DNA of 15,133 bases from Baffinella frigidus (GCA_026770585.1 MU646784.1:256414-271546); one strand, 5' to 3'; shown: positions 7,121 to 13,745, numbered from the stretch's first letter. Notes: generated from the letters alone by a model not told the origin. Translations and numbers: made by a program.

Positions 7121-7160
7121 AGGCGGGAGCCGCTTGCCCAAAGTGATGTGCCAGAAGCGC
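7121..7160 (-). pseudogene. ATG4: ATG4 exon D fragment D6
   Basis: Acceptor GCAG, then ALLAHHFG, then about 5 nt missing relative to D3, which shifts the frame and leads to a stop. Part of a tandem block with D3, D4 and D5. Confidence 0.72.
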
Positions 7161-7215
7161 CTGCAGGGTCTAGGGATTAGGAATGCGGTTTATGGTTCAT
7201 GGTCTGTGTTCGGAA

Positions 7216-7484
7216 ACCGATTGAGGCGTTTTCCGAACCCTGAGTTTATCTCGGCCCCTCATTAAATTAAATACATTGAGGCACTCGCTCCAGTACAAAC
7301 GCATCCAAAAATTCATCTAAATGTGATCAGTGAGGCGCCGAGATAAACCGATTAAGGCGTGTTTCGAACCCTAGCTCTGTCTGGAGTTTATCGCGACTCC
7401 TCCTTAAATGCATTTAGGCGAATGCTCCACAAAAGCGTCAAACGTATCATCTAATTGTATAGAGTGAGAAGCCGAGATACACCG
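7216..7484. mobile_element. Two tandem foldback units
   Basis: Units starting at 7216 and 7347 share ACCGATTRAGGCGT plus CGAACC, and each has inverted TTATCTCGGC-like ends (7242-7343, 7388-7482). The same head motif recurs near 8189 and 8484. Confidence 0.7.
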
Positions 7485-7880
7485 ATGTGGTCGCGTGCTC
7501 TGATAAGCGTTATCTCAGCAGCGGTCCATCTAAACGATTTCTGGTACAAAAGGAGGGGGGTTTAAGATTCAAGTCTAGGAAATGACTCCAAGGACGACCT
7601 GAATATGAGGTATTATAGAATTCGGGTTGGCTTGCATTTTTCCAGGGTCGGGTCGGGCGGAAATCTGACGAAAATAGGCCGTTTTGTGTCATCTTATTGG
7701 TGGGGGATGCAAAGACAAGATATCTTGTCATCAATCTCATGCATAAGATAGCATAAAGCTTCATTTAAGCCAGTCATCTAACCAAATCTGAATTTTGAAA
7801 TTGTCCGAACCGACCCAAAATCCAAGCCAACCCGAATTCTACATTCTACAATACATTTTACTAGGGGACCCGAGCCGGGA
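7485..7880. other. AT-richer unassigned intron segment
   Basis: Contains a partial A-repeat near 7516-7550. GAATTCGGGTTGGCTT (7619) and AAGCCAACCCGAATTC (7825) are inverted, suggesting a diverged foldback of about 220 bp. No exon seen. Confidence 0.5.
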
Positions 7881-8046
7881 TAGAGCGTTATGCAGAGAAG
7901 TTGGCCATCGAAAAATGAGGAAATTGGAGCCATTTTGTCCACTTTTGAGAAATTCATGGTACTAAATTTCTCATTTTTTTCAAAATGGCTCCAATTTCTC
8001 GATTTCCCATTATTTCCCGTGGCCAACTTCTCTGCACAGCGCTCTA
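7881..8046. mobile_element. Foldback element, about 75-bp arms
   Basis: Arms share GCAGAGAAGTTGGCCA and AAATTGGAGCCATTTTG. Its right end merges with a run of AGAGCGCTCT palindromes to 8061. Confidence 0.82.
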
Positions 8047-8054
8047 GAGCGCTC

Positions 8055-8192
8055 TAGAGCGGTTTCCTCATCTGTTGGCCACGTGAACATAATAAAACAA
8101 TGCCAACAATTGACGGTGTTGCTACTAAACCGTCAAGTTTCGCAACCGTTGCATTGTTTTCGTTGCCATCCGATGCGAAAACCGCTCTGAAC
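8055..8192. mobile_element. Foldback element
   Basis: Outer inverted AGCGGTTTYC-like ends and an inner pair of AACAATGC/GCATTGTT with TTGACGGT/ACCGTCAA. The open frame starting at 8100 lies on this and looks fortuitous. Confidence 0.65.
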
Positions 8193-8219
8193 CGATCAAG
8201 GCACGTTCCGAACCTGTGT

Positions 8220-8290
8220 GGTGATCATCTAGATGATCACCATCTAGATGTACACCCTGAATGTCCTAAGCCCGTTTCGGGCTTAGGACA
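8220..8290. repeat. Perfect palindromes
   Basis: A perfect 22-bp palindrome at 8220-8241 centred on TCTAGA and a perfect 13-bp stem with 3-nt loop at 8262-8290 (TGTCCTAAGCCCG). Confidence 0.9.
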
Positions 8291-8535
8291 TCTAGATGGT
8301 GTGCAGCCAAAGGTGTGCTGCGCAGCAACATAATCTGCTGTGCTTATGCGGGCTTCCAACGCCAAGGATACGGGTGGATATGCTATTTCAGGCATAAAAC
8401 CAACGCTTCAAAAAGCATAAATCGGCTGTAAAAGTCTGTGTTCACCACAGGTTCTGGTATGTTGCGAGATTAGATGAAGGGGACGTGTTTCGAACCGTGT
8501 GGCGTTTGACGAGGGTGGCAGGTTTGCAGGGGCGC

Positions 8536-8577
8536 TACACCCTACACCCTACACCCTACACCCTACACCCTAAACCG
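8536..8577 (-). repeat. CCCTACA array (C-rich on plus)
   Basis: Five to six heptamers oriented opposite to most arrays in the left 11 kb. Confidence 0.92.
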
Positions 8578-8605
8578 TAGCGTCGTATGCAGAGAGGTTG
8601 CGGAC

Positions 8606-8625
8606 CTGCGCGATAATCATCTGGC
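8606..8625 (-). pseudogene. ATG4: ATG4 exon E fragment E2 (donor side)
   Basis: Keeps the last codons QMIIAQ and a donor GTCCGC. The 5' part is replaced at 8626 by a foldback element. It lies downstream of E1, and a flanking GATTAGATGAAGGGG is shared by both copies (8469 and 8770). Confidence 0.75.
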
Positions 8626-8626
8626 T

Positions 8627-8752
8627 GAATGCTCCGGAGTTCCCCAAATGCACGAAAGTTCCTACACGATTGGTCACGTCCAGGGCTGGACGCGACTGAT
8701 TCGGCCAATTGTGGAGCAAGTTTCGTTGATTCGGGGAACTCCGAAGCATTTA
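8627..8752. mobile_element. Foldback truncating exon fragment E2
   Basis: Arms share GGAGTTCCCC and AATGCTYCGG; an inner hairpin lies around CACGTCCAGGGCTGGACGCG. The exon E similarity of E2 ends exactly at its edge. Confidence 0.8.
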
Positions 8753-8794
8753 AATCAAATGCCTGACGGGATTAGATGAAGGGGTGTTAGGGAC

Positions 8795-8837
8795 CTGTGC
8801 GATAATCATCTGGCCGCTGCGCAGCATGCACCCCCAC
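8795..8837 (-). CDS. ATG4: ATG4 exon E1, catalytic cysteine
   Basis: This 43-nt exon encodes WGCMLRSGQMIIAQ, the active-site block of peptidase family C54; the cysteine codon is TGC at 8830-8828. The acceptor is ACCAG, the first base G completes the glycine codon begun in exon C2, and the donor is CAG then GTCCCT in phase 0, matching exon D2. Residues joined across C2, E1 and D2 read as the expected 'D-G-W-G-C ... Q-A-L' order. The exon is far too short for an ORF scan to report. Fragments E3, E4 and E5 lie upstream and E2 downstream. Confidence 0.87.
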
Positions 8838-8936
8838 CTGGTGCCGGGTGTTAGACTTAGGGCTTAGGGCATGAGGTTTCGGGGTTCGGGGTTTCGGGTG
8901 TCGAGTTTAGGGTTTAGGATGTCGGGTTTCGGGTTG

Positions 8937-8952
8937 CAGCATGCAGACCCAC
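8937..8952 (-). pseudogene. ATG4: ATG4 exon E fragment E3 (acceptor side)
   Basis: A 16-nt relic reading WVCML with AAG in place of the CAG acceptor. It lies about 100 bp from E1 and from E4, in the same heptamer context. Confidence 0.6.
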
Positions 8953-9031
8953 TTGTTTCCGGGTTTTGGGTTTCGGGCTTAGGATTTCGGATTTCGGGTG
9001 TCAAGTTTAGGGTTTAGGGTTTAGGGTTTTT

Positions 9032-9049
9032 CGCAGCATGCACCCCCAC
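9032..9049 (-). pseudogene. ATG4: ATG4 exon E fragment E4 (acceptor side)
   Basis: Acceptor TCCAG plus the first 18 nt of exon E encoding WGCML, identical to E1, then heptamer repeats. No donor. Confidence 0.72.
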
Positions 9050-9168
9050 CTGGTTCCAGGTTTCGGGTTTCGGGTTTCGGGCTTAGGATGTCGGGTTTCG
9101 GGCTTAGGATGTCGGGTTTCGAGCTTAGGATGTCGAGTTTCGGGCTTAGGATTTCGGGGTTCGGGTTT

Positions 9169-9184
9169 CAGCATGTACCCTTAC
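9169..9184 (-). pseudogene. ATG4: ATG4 exon E fragment E5 (dead)
   Basis: An acceptor CAACAG followed by a relic of the catalytic block in which the tryptophan codon is TAA and the cysteine codon is TAC. Ends after five codons in TTTCGGG-type heptamers. Confidence 0.6.
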
Positions 9185-9399
9185 CTGTTGTCGGGTGTCG
9201 GGTTTCGGGCATAGGGCATGGGGTTTAGAATTCGGGGTTTGGGGCTTAGGATTTAGCGTATATGGTATAGGGCGTAGGGCTTAGGGGTTATGGTTTCGGG
9301 CTTAGGGTTTCAGGTTTCGGGTTGGGCGGTTAGAATTGAGGGTTTAGGGCCGAGGGTTAAGGGTTTCGGCGTTTGGGTTTAGGGCTGAGGGCTTAGAGC

Positions 9400-9762
9400 T
9401 TAGGGTTTCGAGCGTAGTGTTTAGGGCTTAGGGTGTACGGCTTAGTGTTTAGGGTGTAGGGCTTAGGGTGTACGGCTTAGGGCTTAGAGTGTAGGGCTCA
9501 GGGTGTACGGCTTAGGGTTTAGGGTGTAGGGTTTAGGGTGTAGGGCTTAGGGTTTAGGGTGTAGGGCTTAGGGTGTAGGGCTTAGGGTTTAGAGTGCAGG
9601 GCTTAGGGTGTAGGGCTTAGGGTTTAGGGTGCAGGGCTTAGGGTGTAGGGCTTGGGGTTTAGGGTGTAGGGCTTAGGGTGTAGAGCTTAGGGTTTAGGGT
9701 GTAGGGCTTAGGGTGTAGGGCTTGGGGTTTAGGGTGTAGGGCTTAGGGTGTAGGGCTTAGGG
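9400..9762 (+). repeat. Heptamer array with 35-bp higher-order repeat
   Basis: From 9553 to 9762 there are six consecutive 35-bp units, each one TTTAGGG followed by two TGTAGGG/CTTAGGG pairs, with few changes. Before 9553 the order is less regular. Confidence 0.9.
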
Positions 9763-9767
9763 TTTAC

Positions 9768-9799
9768 CCCGCGTCAGTCGTGAGCTGCGAGAGGCCTAT
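9768..9799 (-). pseudogene. ATG4: ATG4 exon C fragment C1 (donor side)
   Basis: Keeps IGLSQLTTDAG and the donor (GG then GTAAAC) but lacks everything 5'. It lies downstream of intact C2 and directly abuts the 35-bp heptamer higher-order array. Confidence 0.82.
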
Positions 9800-9819
9800 C
9801 GGTTTACGGCCTAGCATTT

Positions 9820-10022
9820 AGGGTTTCGGGCTTAGGTCTTAAGGCTTACGGCTTAAGGCTTAGGGTTTGGGGTTTGGGGTTTAGGGCATAGGACCTTACA
9901 CCCTAAACCCCAAACCAAGGCTTAAGCCTTAAGGCTTAGGGTTTGGGGTCTGGTGTTTAAGGCTGAGGACCTTACACCCTGAACCCCAAGCCCTCAACCC
10001 CAAACCCCACACTCCAAACCGC
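9820..10022. repeat. Head-to-head heptamer hairpins
   Basis: G-rich CTTAAGG/GTTTGGGG repeats turn into C-rich CCCTAAACCCC twice (hairpins near 9838-9928 and 9929-9995), around CCTTACA. Ends 9 bp before the C2 exon. Confidence 0.82.
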
Positions 10023-10030
10023 AAGCTTAC

Positions 10031-10130
10031 CCCGCGTCGGTCGTGAGCTGCGAGAGGCCGATGGGCGCGAGGTTGGTGCGGTAGGTGAAGCAGAGCCGCG
10101 ACCGCACGTCCCGCTTCATCGCGTCCGCCC
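10031..10130 (-). CDS. ATG4: ATG4 exon C2, segment before the catalytic Cys
   Basis: This 100-nt exon enters in phase 1 after an AACAG acceptor and leaves in phase 2 at a strong donor (GG then GTAAGC). It encodes MKRDVRSRL, then CFTYRTNLAPIG and LTTDAG. ATG4 proteins have 'SR.W.TYR..F.PI' followed by 'TSD.GWGC' here, so the match is specific. A conserved tryptophan of that motif is cysteine in this copy and in every broken copy that covers the site (C3, C4, C5). It is the only one of five C copies with both splice sites and the full length. Confidence 0.85.
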
Positions 10131-10299
10131 CTGTTGATTGTGTGGTGATCAAGCAGTGCCGTGTAGTAATGTGTGGTAATATGTGTGGTAATTTTGTAGT
10201 AATGTGTGGCAATGTGTGGTAATGTGTGTGTGGTAATTTTGCAGTAATTTGTAGCAATGTGTGTAGGATCCTGGTATTTCTGTGTAGTAAGTTTGATGG

Positions 10300-10378
10300 G
10301 AGAGGCCGATGGGCGCGAGGTTGGTGCGGTAGGTGAAGCAGAGCCGCGACCGCACGTCCCGCTTCAACGCGTCCGCCC
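10300..10378 (-). pseudogene. ATG4: ATG4 exon C fragment C3 (acceptor side)
   Basis: Nearly identical to C2 for 79 nt after CAACAG, with TTG in place of the ATG codon, then ends within the glycine-leucine-serine codons and loses the TTDAG end and donor. Start-to-start spacing to C2 is about 248 bp and to C4 about 245 bp, so these are tandem units. Confidence 0.85.
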
Positions 10379-10558
10379 CTGTTGATTGTGTGGTGATTAG
10401 GCAGTAACGTGTTAATTAATTGTGTAGTAATGTGTCAATATGTTAGTTAATTGTGTAGTAATGTGTTAATATGTTAATTATGTAGTAATGTGTTAATTGT
10501 GTAGTAATGTGTGCAGTAATGTGTGAAGTAGTTGTGTAGTCCACGTGTGTGGCGATTT

Positions 10559-10623
10559 CGCGAGGTTGGTGCGGTAGGTGAAACACAGCCGCGACCGCAC
10601 GTCCCCCTTCATCACGTCAGCCC
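10559..10623 (-). pseudogene. ATG4: ATG4 exon C fragment C4 (acceptor side)
   Basis: Starts after TTAACAG and keeps 21 codons (MKGDVRSRL, CFTYRTNLA) before breaking off; no donor. It is flanked by the same ATTACTACAC-type repeats as C2 and C3. Confidence 0.8.
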
Positions 10624-10826
10624 CTGTTAATTGTGTAGTAATGTGTTAATTGTGTAGTAATGTAGGTAGTAATATTTTTAGTAAATTTATGGTCACGTGT
10701 GTAGTAAATTCCCCTGTTAATTGCGTAGTAATGTAGGTAGTAATGTAGGTAGTAATTTGCGCTGCATGACATCTTCCACTGCGGAGGTACATGTGGCACA
10801 TTCAGGATTTACGTTTCATCGGTCTC

Positions 10827-10976
10827 ATCCGGGAACATGTTTAATCTCAAAGGAAATGGCCTATCAAACCGGATTCTGGCCCTGATTAAATTTACTCAGG
10901 GCCCTAATTAACCTTTGACCAACTCCTATGAACACATAGGGAATCGTTACCTTTTAGATTAAACATGTCTCCGGAT
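10827..10976. mobile_element. Foldback element
   Basis: Inverted ends ATCCGG..ACATGTTTAATCT; inner stem GGCCCTGA/TCAGGGCC. Abuts the next element. Confidence 0.8.
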
Positions 10977-11514
10977 TAGGCCCGTTCCTCACAGGAATTA
11001 GTTCCGGAATTAACGGGATTACGGGATTGACGGAGAAAAAAGGCTTCCTGCCGGACCCATTCCCGCCAATTCCGGGATTGACGGGACTGAAATCGTCAAG
11101 TGGCACGGGTATGCTTCAACTTGAAAACCTATCACAGGTTATCGACTCGAGGAGCCAAAAGGGGCAAAAAAGAAAGCAAAAAGGGCAAAAAGGAAAGTGG
11201 CGCGGGTGAAAAAGCGGGTCTTCTTTTTGTCAAAAGCCGATTCACACACGATTCGGTCCATCTATTTTTCATGTTTCCCTATCGAAGCTATGATCTTTGG
11301 GGCAAACGGTCCATAACCTGGAATCTTAAAGCTGACAATCCCGTTTTCTCCGTTTTCTCCGGAATTGAAACTTTCCGACTTCGAAATCGGTCCAAACATT
11401 TTGTCATTAAAGGGCTTTACAAACGCCTTCGTTTACATGTCTGTTGTAAATTTTGTACCAGGAATTGATTGCCGACTATCTTGTTCTTATGGAAATTGCC
11501 CTGTGAGGAATGGG
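10977..11514. mobile_element. Roughly 535-bp element with long terminal inverted repeats
   Basis: Ends are related as TAGGYCCRTTCCTCACAGG in inverted orientation, with weaker similarity for another 15 bp. The interior is A-rich (GGCAAAAA repeats near 11160-11200). No transposase motif in any frame that I can see. Confidence 0.68.
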
Positions 11515-11571
11515 ACCTAGGTCTCTCAGGGTTTATTATTTGTTACTTAGGGTTTATCGGTCTGTTAGGGC

Positions 11572-11615
11572 GAAACACAGCCGCGATCGCACGCCCCGCG
11601 TCATTGCGTCAGCCC
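11572..11615 (-). pseudogene. ATG4: ATG4 exon C fragment C5 (acceptor side)
   Basis: Starts after TTCACAG and matches the first 14 codons of C2 (MTRGVRSRLCF), then breaks off into TTAGGG-like sequence. No donor. Most upstream and most diverged C fragment. Confidence 0.72.
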
Positions 11616-11639
11616 CTGTGAAGGTTGCATCTTTTGGGT

Positions 11640-11946
11640 TTGGGGCGAACTCTAAACCTGAGAGGGTTTCAGTCAGGCTATCAGATAGCCTAACCGGGTT
11701 TGTGCAAGGCTATTAGATAGCTGATCGGGAGTTTGTGCCAGGGGGGAAAGGGCGCCGCAACTAATCGGACGGCTGGCTGCCGGCGTCCGGACCTCCAACA
11801 ACCCTGGATTCGGGCGACTGCGACACGATCAAAATAGGCGGCGGCTGACGGCTCGTCGTAGGCTGGATGAACATCAAACGTCTCGGTTGGACGCCGCAGG
11901 GCATCTCCCTTTTTCAGGGCTCAGGGAGTTGGGAAGGGAGACGCAC
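11640..11946. other. ATG4 intron 1, 5' part
   Basis: Two 34-bp direct repeats near 11676-11740 share AGGCTATYAGATAGC; the rest to the N1 donor is unremarkable, with no exon copy seen. Confidence 0.55.
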
Positions 11947-12037
11947 CTGACTCGTGCTCGGCAGTGCTGGCGGCACCCATGAGCTTGTACTCCGTCCCGA
12001 GCATCCACACCGAGCGGGGCAGCCGATCCTCCTTCAT
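11947..12037 (-). CDS. ATG4: ATG4 exon N1 (N-terminal)
   Basis: Thirty codons plus one base, beginning at an ATG (12037-12035) with A at -3. It contains SVWMLGTEYKL, which resembles the hydrophobic 'vW.LG..Y' segment near the N terminus of ATG4 proteins. The donor is a good match (CAG then GTGCGT) and leaves phase 1, which is what exon C2 needs. The reading frame stays open upstream to another ATG at 12109, so the true start could lie farther 5' or an upstream exon could join near 12050. The start at 12037 is the conservative choice. Family assignment of this exon alone is weaker than for the others; position and splice phase support it. Confidence 0.62.
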
Positions 12038-12541
12038 CCTCGGGTCCTGCTTTGGCGCGCGGCGCGCACAGTCACAGCCTGCAACCGAGGAAGAGCTGCC
12101 GAGTAGCATCTGGGCGGAAACCCGGGGCCCAGAGAGGAGGAGGGGGAAGCACCGATTCAGCCGCCATATCGAATATCCACTCGCGCACAGAGCGGAGGTT
12201 GAGATAGGTCGCGAGAGACGCTGTTGCGTTCACCAGGAAAACAGGGGGGCCCACCATTCACCTCCCTCCAAGCGACCGCCCCGACCTCTAGCTCAACGTC
12301 CTGGGCTGTCCGCTCCCACCCCCTCCTGCCGGAACCGGGAGCTGTTCTCTGTGAACCCTGTGAAGAGCCGCAGTCCCAAAGAAGCCCGTCACCTCACCTC
12401 CCCAACTCGACAGCCGAGAAAGGCATCCAGAATTGAGCGCTTCTTGAAGAAGCGTTCAGTCCTGGATGGCTTCATACACAGGTTTTGAGCCGCGACCGTT
12501 TTGGAGGTCAAAATTTTGAAAATTTCGAGGGTTGATTGGGC
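12038..12541. promoter_or_regulatory. Candidate bidirectional promoter region
   Basis: This GC-rich 504-bp interval separates the two divergent start codons. I see no TATA box that I would defend. It is one of the few stretches free of heptamer repeats, and it holds a palindrome at 12433-12457 centred on CTTCTTGAAGAAG. Part may be transcribed leader or an upstream ATG4 exon. Confidence 0.35.
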
Positions 12542-12835
12542 ATGGTGCGCAACCTCGGGCGGGATGCGGTGGGTGGAGCGACCAACGGCGTCCCAGATCT
12601 GCTGCTTTCGAAGCTGGGAGACTCCCGGCGAGTGTCCGGCGAGCGCCGCAAACCGCTTGCAGACGTTTCTTCTGCAAACGCGAACAACAACAGAAGGGAC
12701 AGCTCCGACGGACTAACCCAGCTTCGGGACACGGCTCTCGGGGGGAAGGCGGGGTTCCTGACGAAGGGCAAGGATGGGGAGTGGACCGCCATGGTGCCTG
12801 CGATCCGGCAGGCGTCGCGGATGAGTGACGTGCAG
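12542..12835 (+). CDS. Unknown gene, first exon alpha
   Basis: I do not recognise this protein. The ATG at 12542 has G at -3 and G at +4, and 98 codons run open to a donor CAG then GTGGGC. The peptide begins MVRNLGRDAVGG, has a low-complexity centre (SANANNNRRDSS) and ends IRQASRMSDVQ. Exons beta1 and gamma1, both phase 0, can continue it to about 139 residues. It starts 504 bp from the ATG4 start on the opposite strand, so the genes are divergent. Support is gene-like structure and the downstream exons; no family match. Confidence 0.5.
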
Positions 12836-13114
12836 GTGGGCTCCCTCTCGACCTGACCTGACCAGAGTCGAGCATGAGATCGCTGCAGGGTCAGCACCGG
12901 TGAAGGTGTGCGGGAGGAGCTGCGGCGCTCGCCGCCCGCCCCTCATCTCTGACGGCTCGCACCGCCATGCACCACCTGGGCTTCGAAGTAGACTTCCCGG
13001 GGTCGTTTCCGTCATCCGATTTGTACCATGGATTTCGCTTCACCGGCGAACTCCCCCCTGACATCGACGTTTGGAAACGCCTTCGTAATGTCCACTTCGG
13101 AGTCCTGGTTGCAG

Positions 13115-13171
13115 GTGCAATCCACCATCGACTCGGAGCAGGCCGGGGGGGAGCGCATCCAAGCCACAATG
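13115..13171 (+). CDS. Unknown plus-strand gene, exon beta1
   Basis: Nineteen codons, phase 0, after GGTTGCAG and before ATG then GTGTTG. It encodes STIDSEQAGGERIQATM after VQ. A second copy, beta2, lies 200 bp downstream with similar residues at most positions. That the amino-acid pattern and acceptor survive in both copies supports a real exon. Confidence 0.5.
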
Positions 13172-13314
13172 GTGTTGGAGTGCTGAGAGAAAGATCGTTA
13201 CGGGGTCAGGGTCAGGGCAGGTAAAGGAGCGCGGCAGGAGCTGCAGCGCCCGTCATCTCTGCCGCCCCTCGTGCCGCCCCTCATCTCTGACGCTTCGCTC
13301 TCTCTCGTTGGCAG

Positions 13315-13371
13315 GCGCAATCGATCAGCGACTCGCAGCAGGCGGGGCGAGAGAGCATCGAAGCCACCATG
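13315..13371 (+). pseudogene. Exon copy beta2 (donor lost)
   Basis: Same length and frame as beta1, encoding SISDSQQAGRESIEATM after AQ. The acceptor is good, with a CT-rich tract and GGCAG, but the donor GT after ATG is GA. The flanking intron is also duplicated (near 12900 and 13220). It cannot be spliced as an internal exon with this donor, unless an alternative donor lies farther on. Confidence 0.5.
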
Positions 13372-13408
13372 GATCGGGCGTCCCGCCGCACCTCGGGAGC
13401 CAAGGTCC

Positions 13409-13538
13409 CCTCCATCCCTCACGGGAGGAGCAAACCGTCGACTTGAATATTTCGATTTTCACCTTACGGAGGGGTCGGATCCGACCCCTCATCCGAAATC
13501 TAAAATCGACGATTTGCTCCTCCCGTGAGGGTTGGTGG
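13409..13538. mobile_element. Foldback related to the TA-flanked element
   Basis: Arms share CCCTCACGGGAGGAGCAAA and an 18-bp perfect palindrome sits at the centre (13471-13488, GGGGTCGGATCCGACCCC). Termini resemble CCACCAACCCTCAC of the 14242 element; no clear target duplication. Confidence 0.8.
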
Positions 13539-13572
13539 CACCCTAAACATGAGGGTACTACCTACACAGCGT

Positions 13573-13745
13573 ACTAAGAAGGGGTTTCGTGAATGACCCA
13601 TACGCGGTTATCCATAGACCCTACGGTAGGCAATCCGTAGGGACGTAGGGTTATTCTGTGGGTATCCTGACGGACGGCAAGTCGGCCAGGTCCAACCCTT
13701 AGCTCTGTCTCAGTTCAATTTGGGCTCGTAGATGTCTCGGACGTC
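13573..13745. repeat. Long direct repeat, copy 1 (empty site)
   Basis: Closely matches 14146-14461 once the insert there is removed. Holds a CCCTACGG/CCGTAGGG hairpin and ends in a partial copy of the CTAGCTCTG foldback family. Confidence 0.85.

Larger units (their letters stand above)
6640..7175. repeat. Tandem units carrying exon D fragments D3-D6
   Basis: Units of about 95-112 bp each contain a TTAGGGTGGAGGGTTTATG-like segment, an exon D 5' fragment, a G run and GTAGTGGTTAGTGTTTA. One unit boundary holds the insertion at 6841-6980. Confidence 0.85.
8850..9400 (+). repeat. TTTCGGG/TTTAGGG array with exon E fragments
   Basis: A heptamer family dominated by TTTCGGG and CTTAGG(A), interrupted at spacings of about 95-135 bp by exon E fragments E3, E4 and E5. 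Confidence 0.88.
10140..10760. repeat. GTGTAGTAAT-type repeats between exon C copies
   Basis: Imperfect 9-18 bp units (GTGTGGTAAT, GTGTAGTAATGTGTTAAT) fill the gaps between C2, C3 and C4 and beyond. An extra acceptor-like CAATTAACAGGGG (minus) with no exon lies near 10710. Confidence 0.85.
67..12037 (-). other. ATG4: ATG4 gene span, 3' end outside window
   Basis: ATG4 is the cytosolic cysteine protease that trims ATG8 to expose its C-terminal glycine and later frees ATG8 from phosphatidylethanolamine. Ten exons in descending order give about 241 codons (723 nt): 12037-11947, 10130-10031, 8837-8795, 6446-6367, 5461-5386, 4451-4347, 3838-3773, 2218-2147, 1366-1321 and 110-67. Splice phases match at every junction. 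Family landmarks appear in order: SRLCFTYR, DAG plus WGCMLRSGQM, HHLGRNW, APLSVHAIARAG, GKRAGQWLGPNTV, DGDNTVYL, LLPVRLGLHAIDP, FPQSVGFIGG and NSAHYFIAGQGD. Catalytic Cys falls near residue 67, close to Cys74 of human ATG4B. The Asp-x-His pair is expected just past the left edge. Introns range from about 0.5 to 2.3 kb and are almost all repeats. Whether the gene is expressed cannot be seen here. Confidence 0.82.

Noticed and set aside
5857-7160. Mutually exclusive alternative exons, as in Dscam
   Set aside because: All copies but one lack an acceptor, a donor or an open frame, so they cannot serve as interchangeable cassettes.
6640-7175. CRISPR-like array
   Set aside because: Repeats are diverged exon-bearing units of unequal length without regular spacers, in eukaryotic intron context.
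10977-11514. Coding transposon
   Set aside because: Short frames (60-122 codons) show no transposase or reverse transcriptase motif and run across the inverted repeats.
11964-12488. 174-codon plus-strand gene
   Set aside because: Antisense to ATG4 exon N1 across the divergent promoter, no motif, and begins inside the exon; kept as a point to check.
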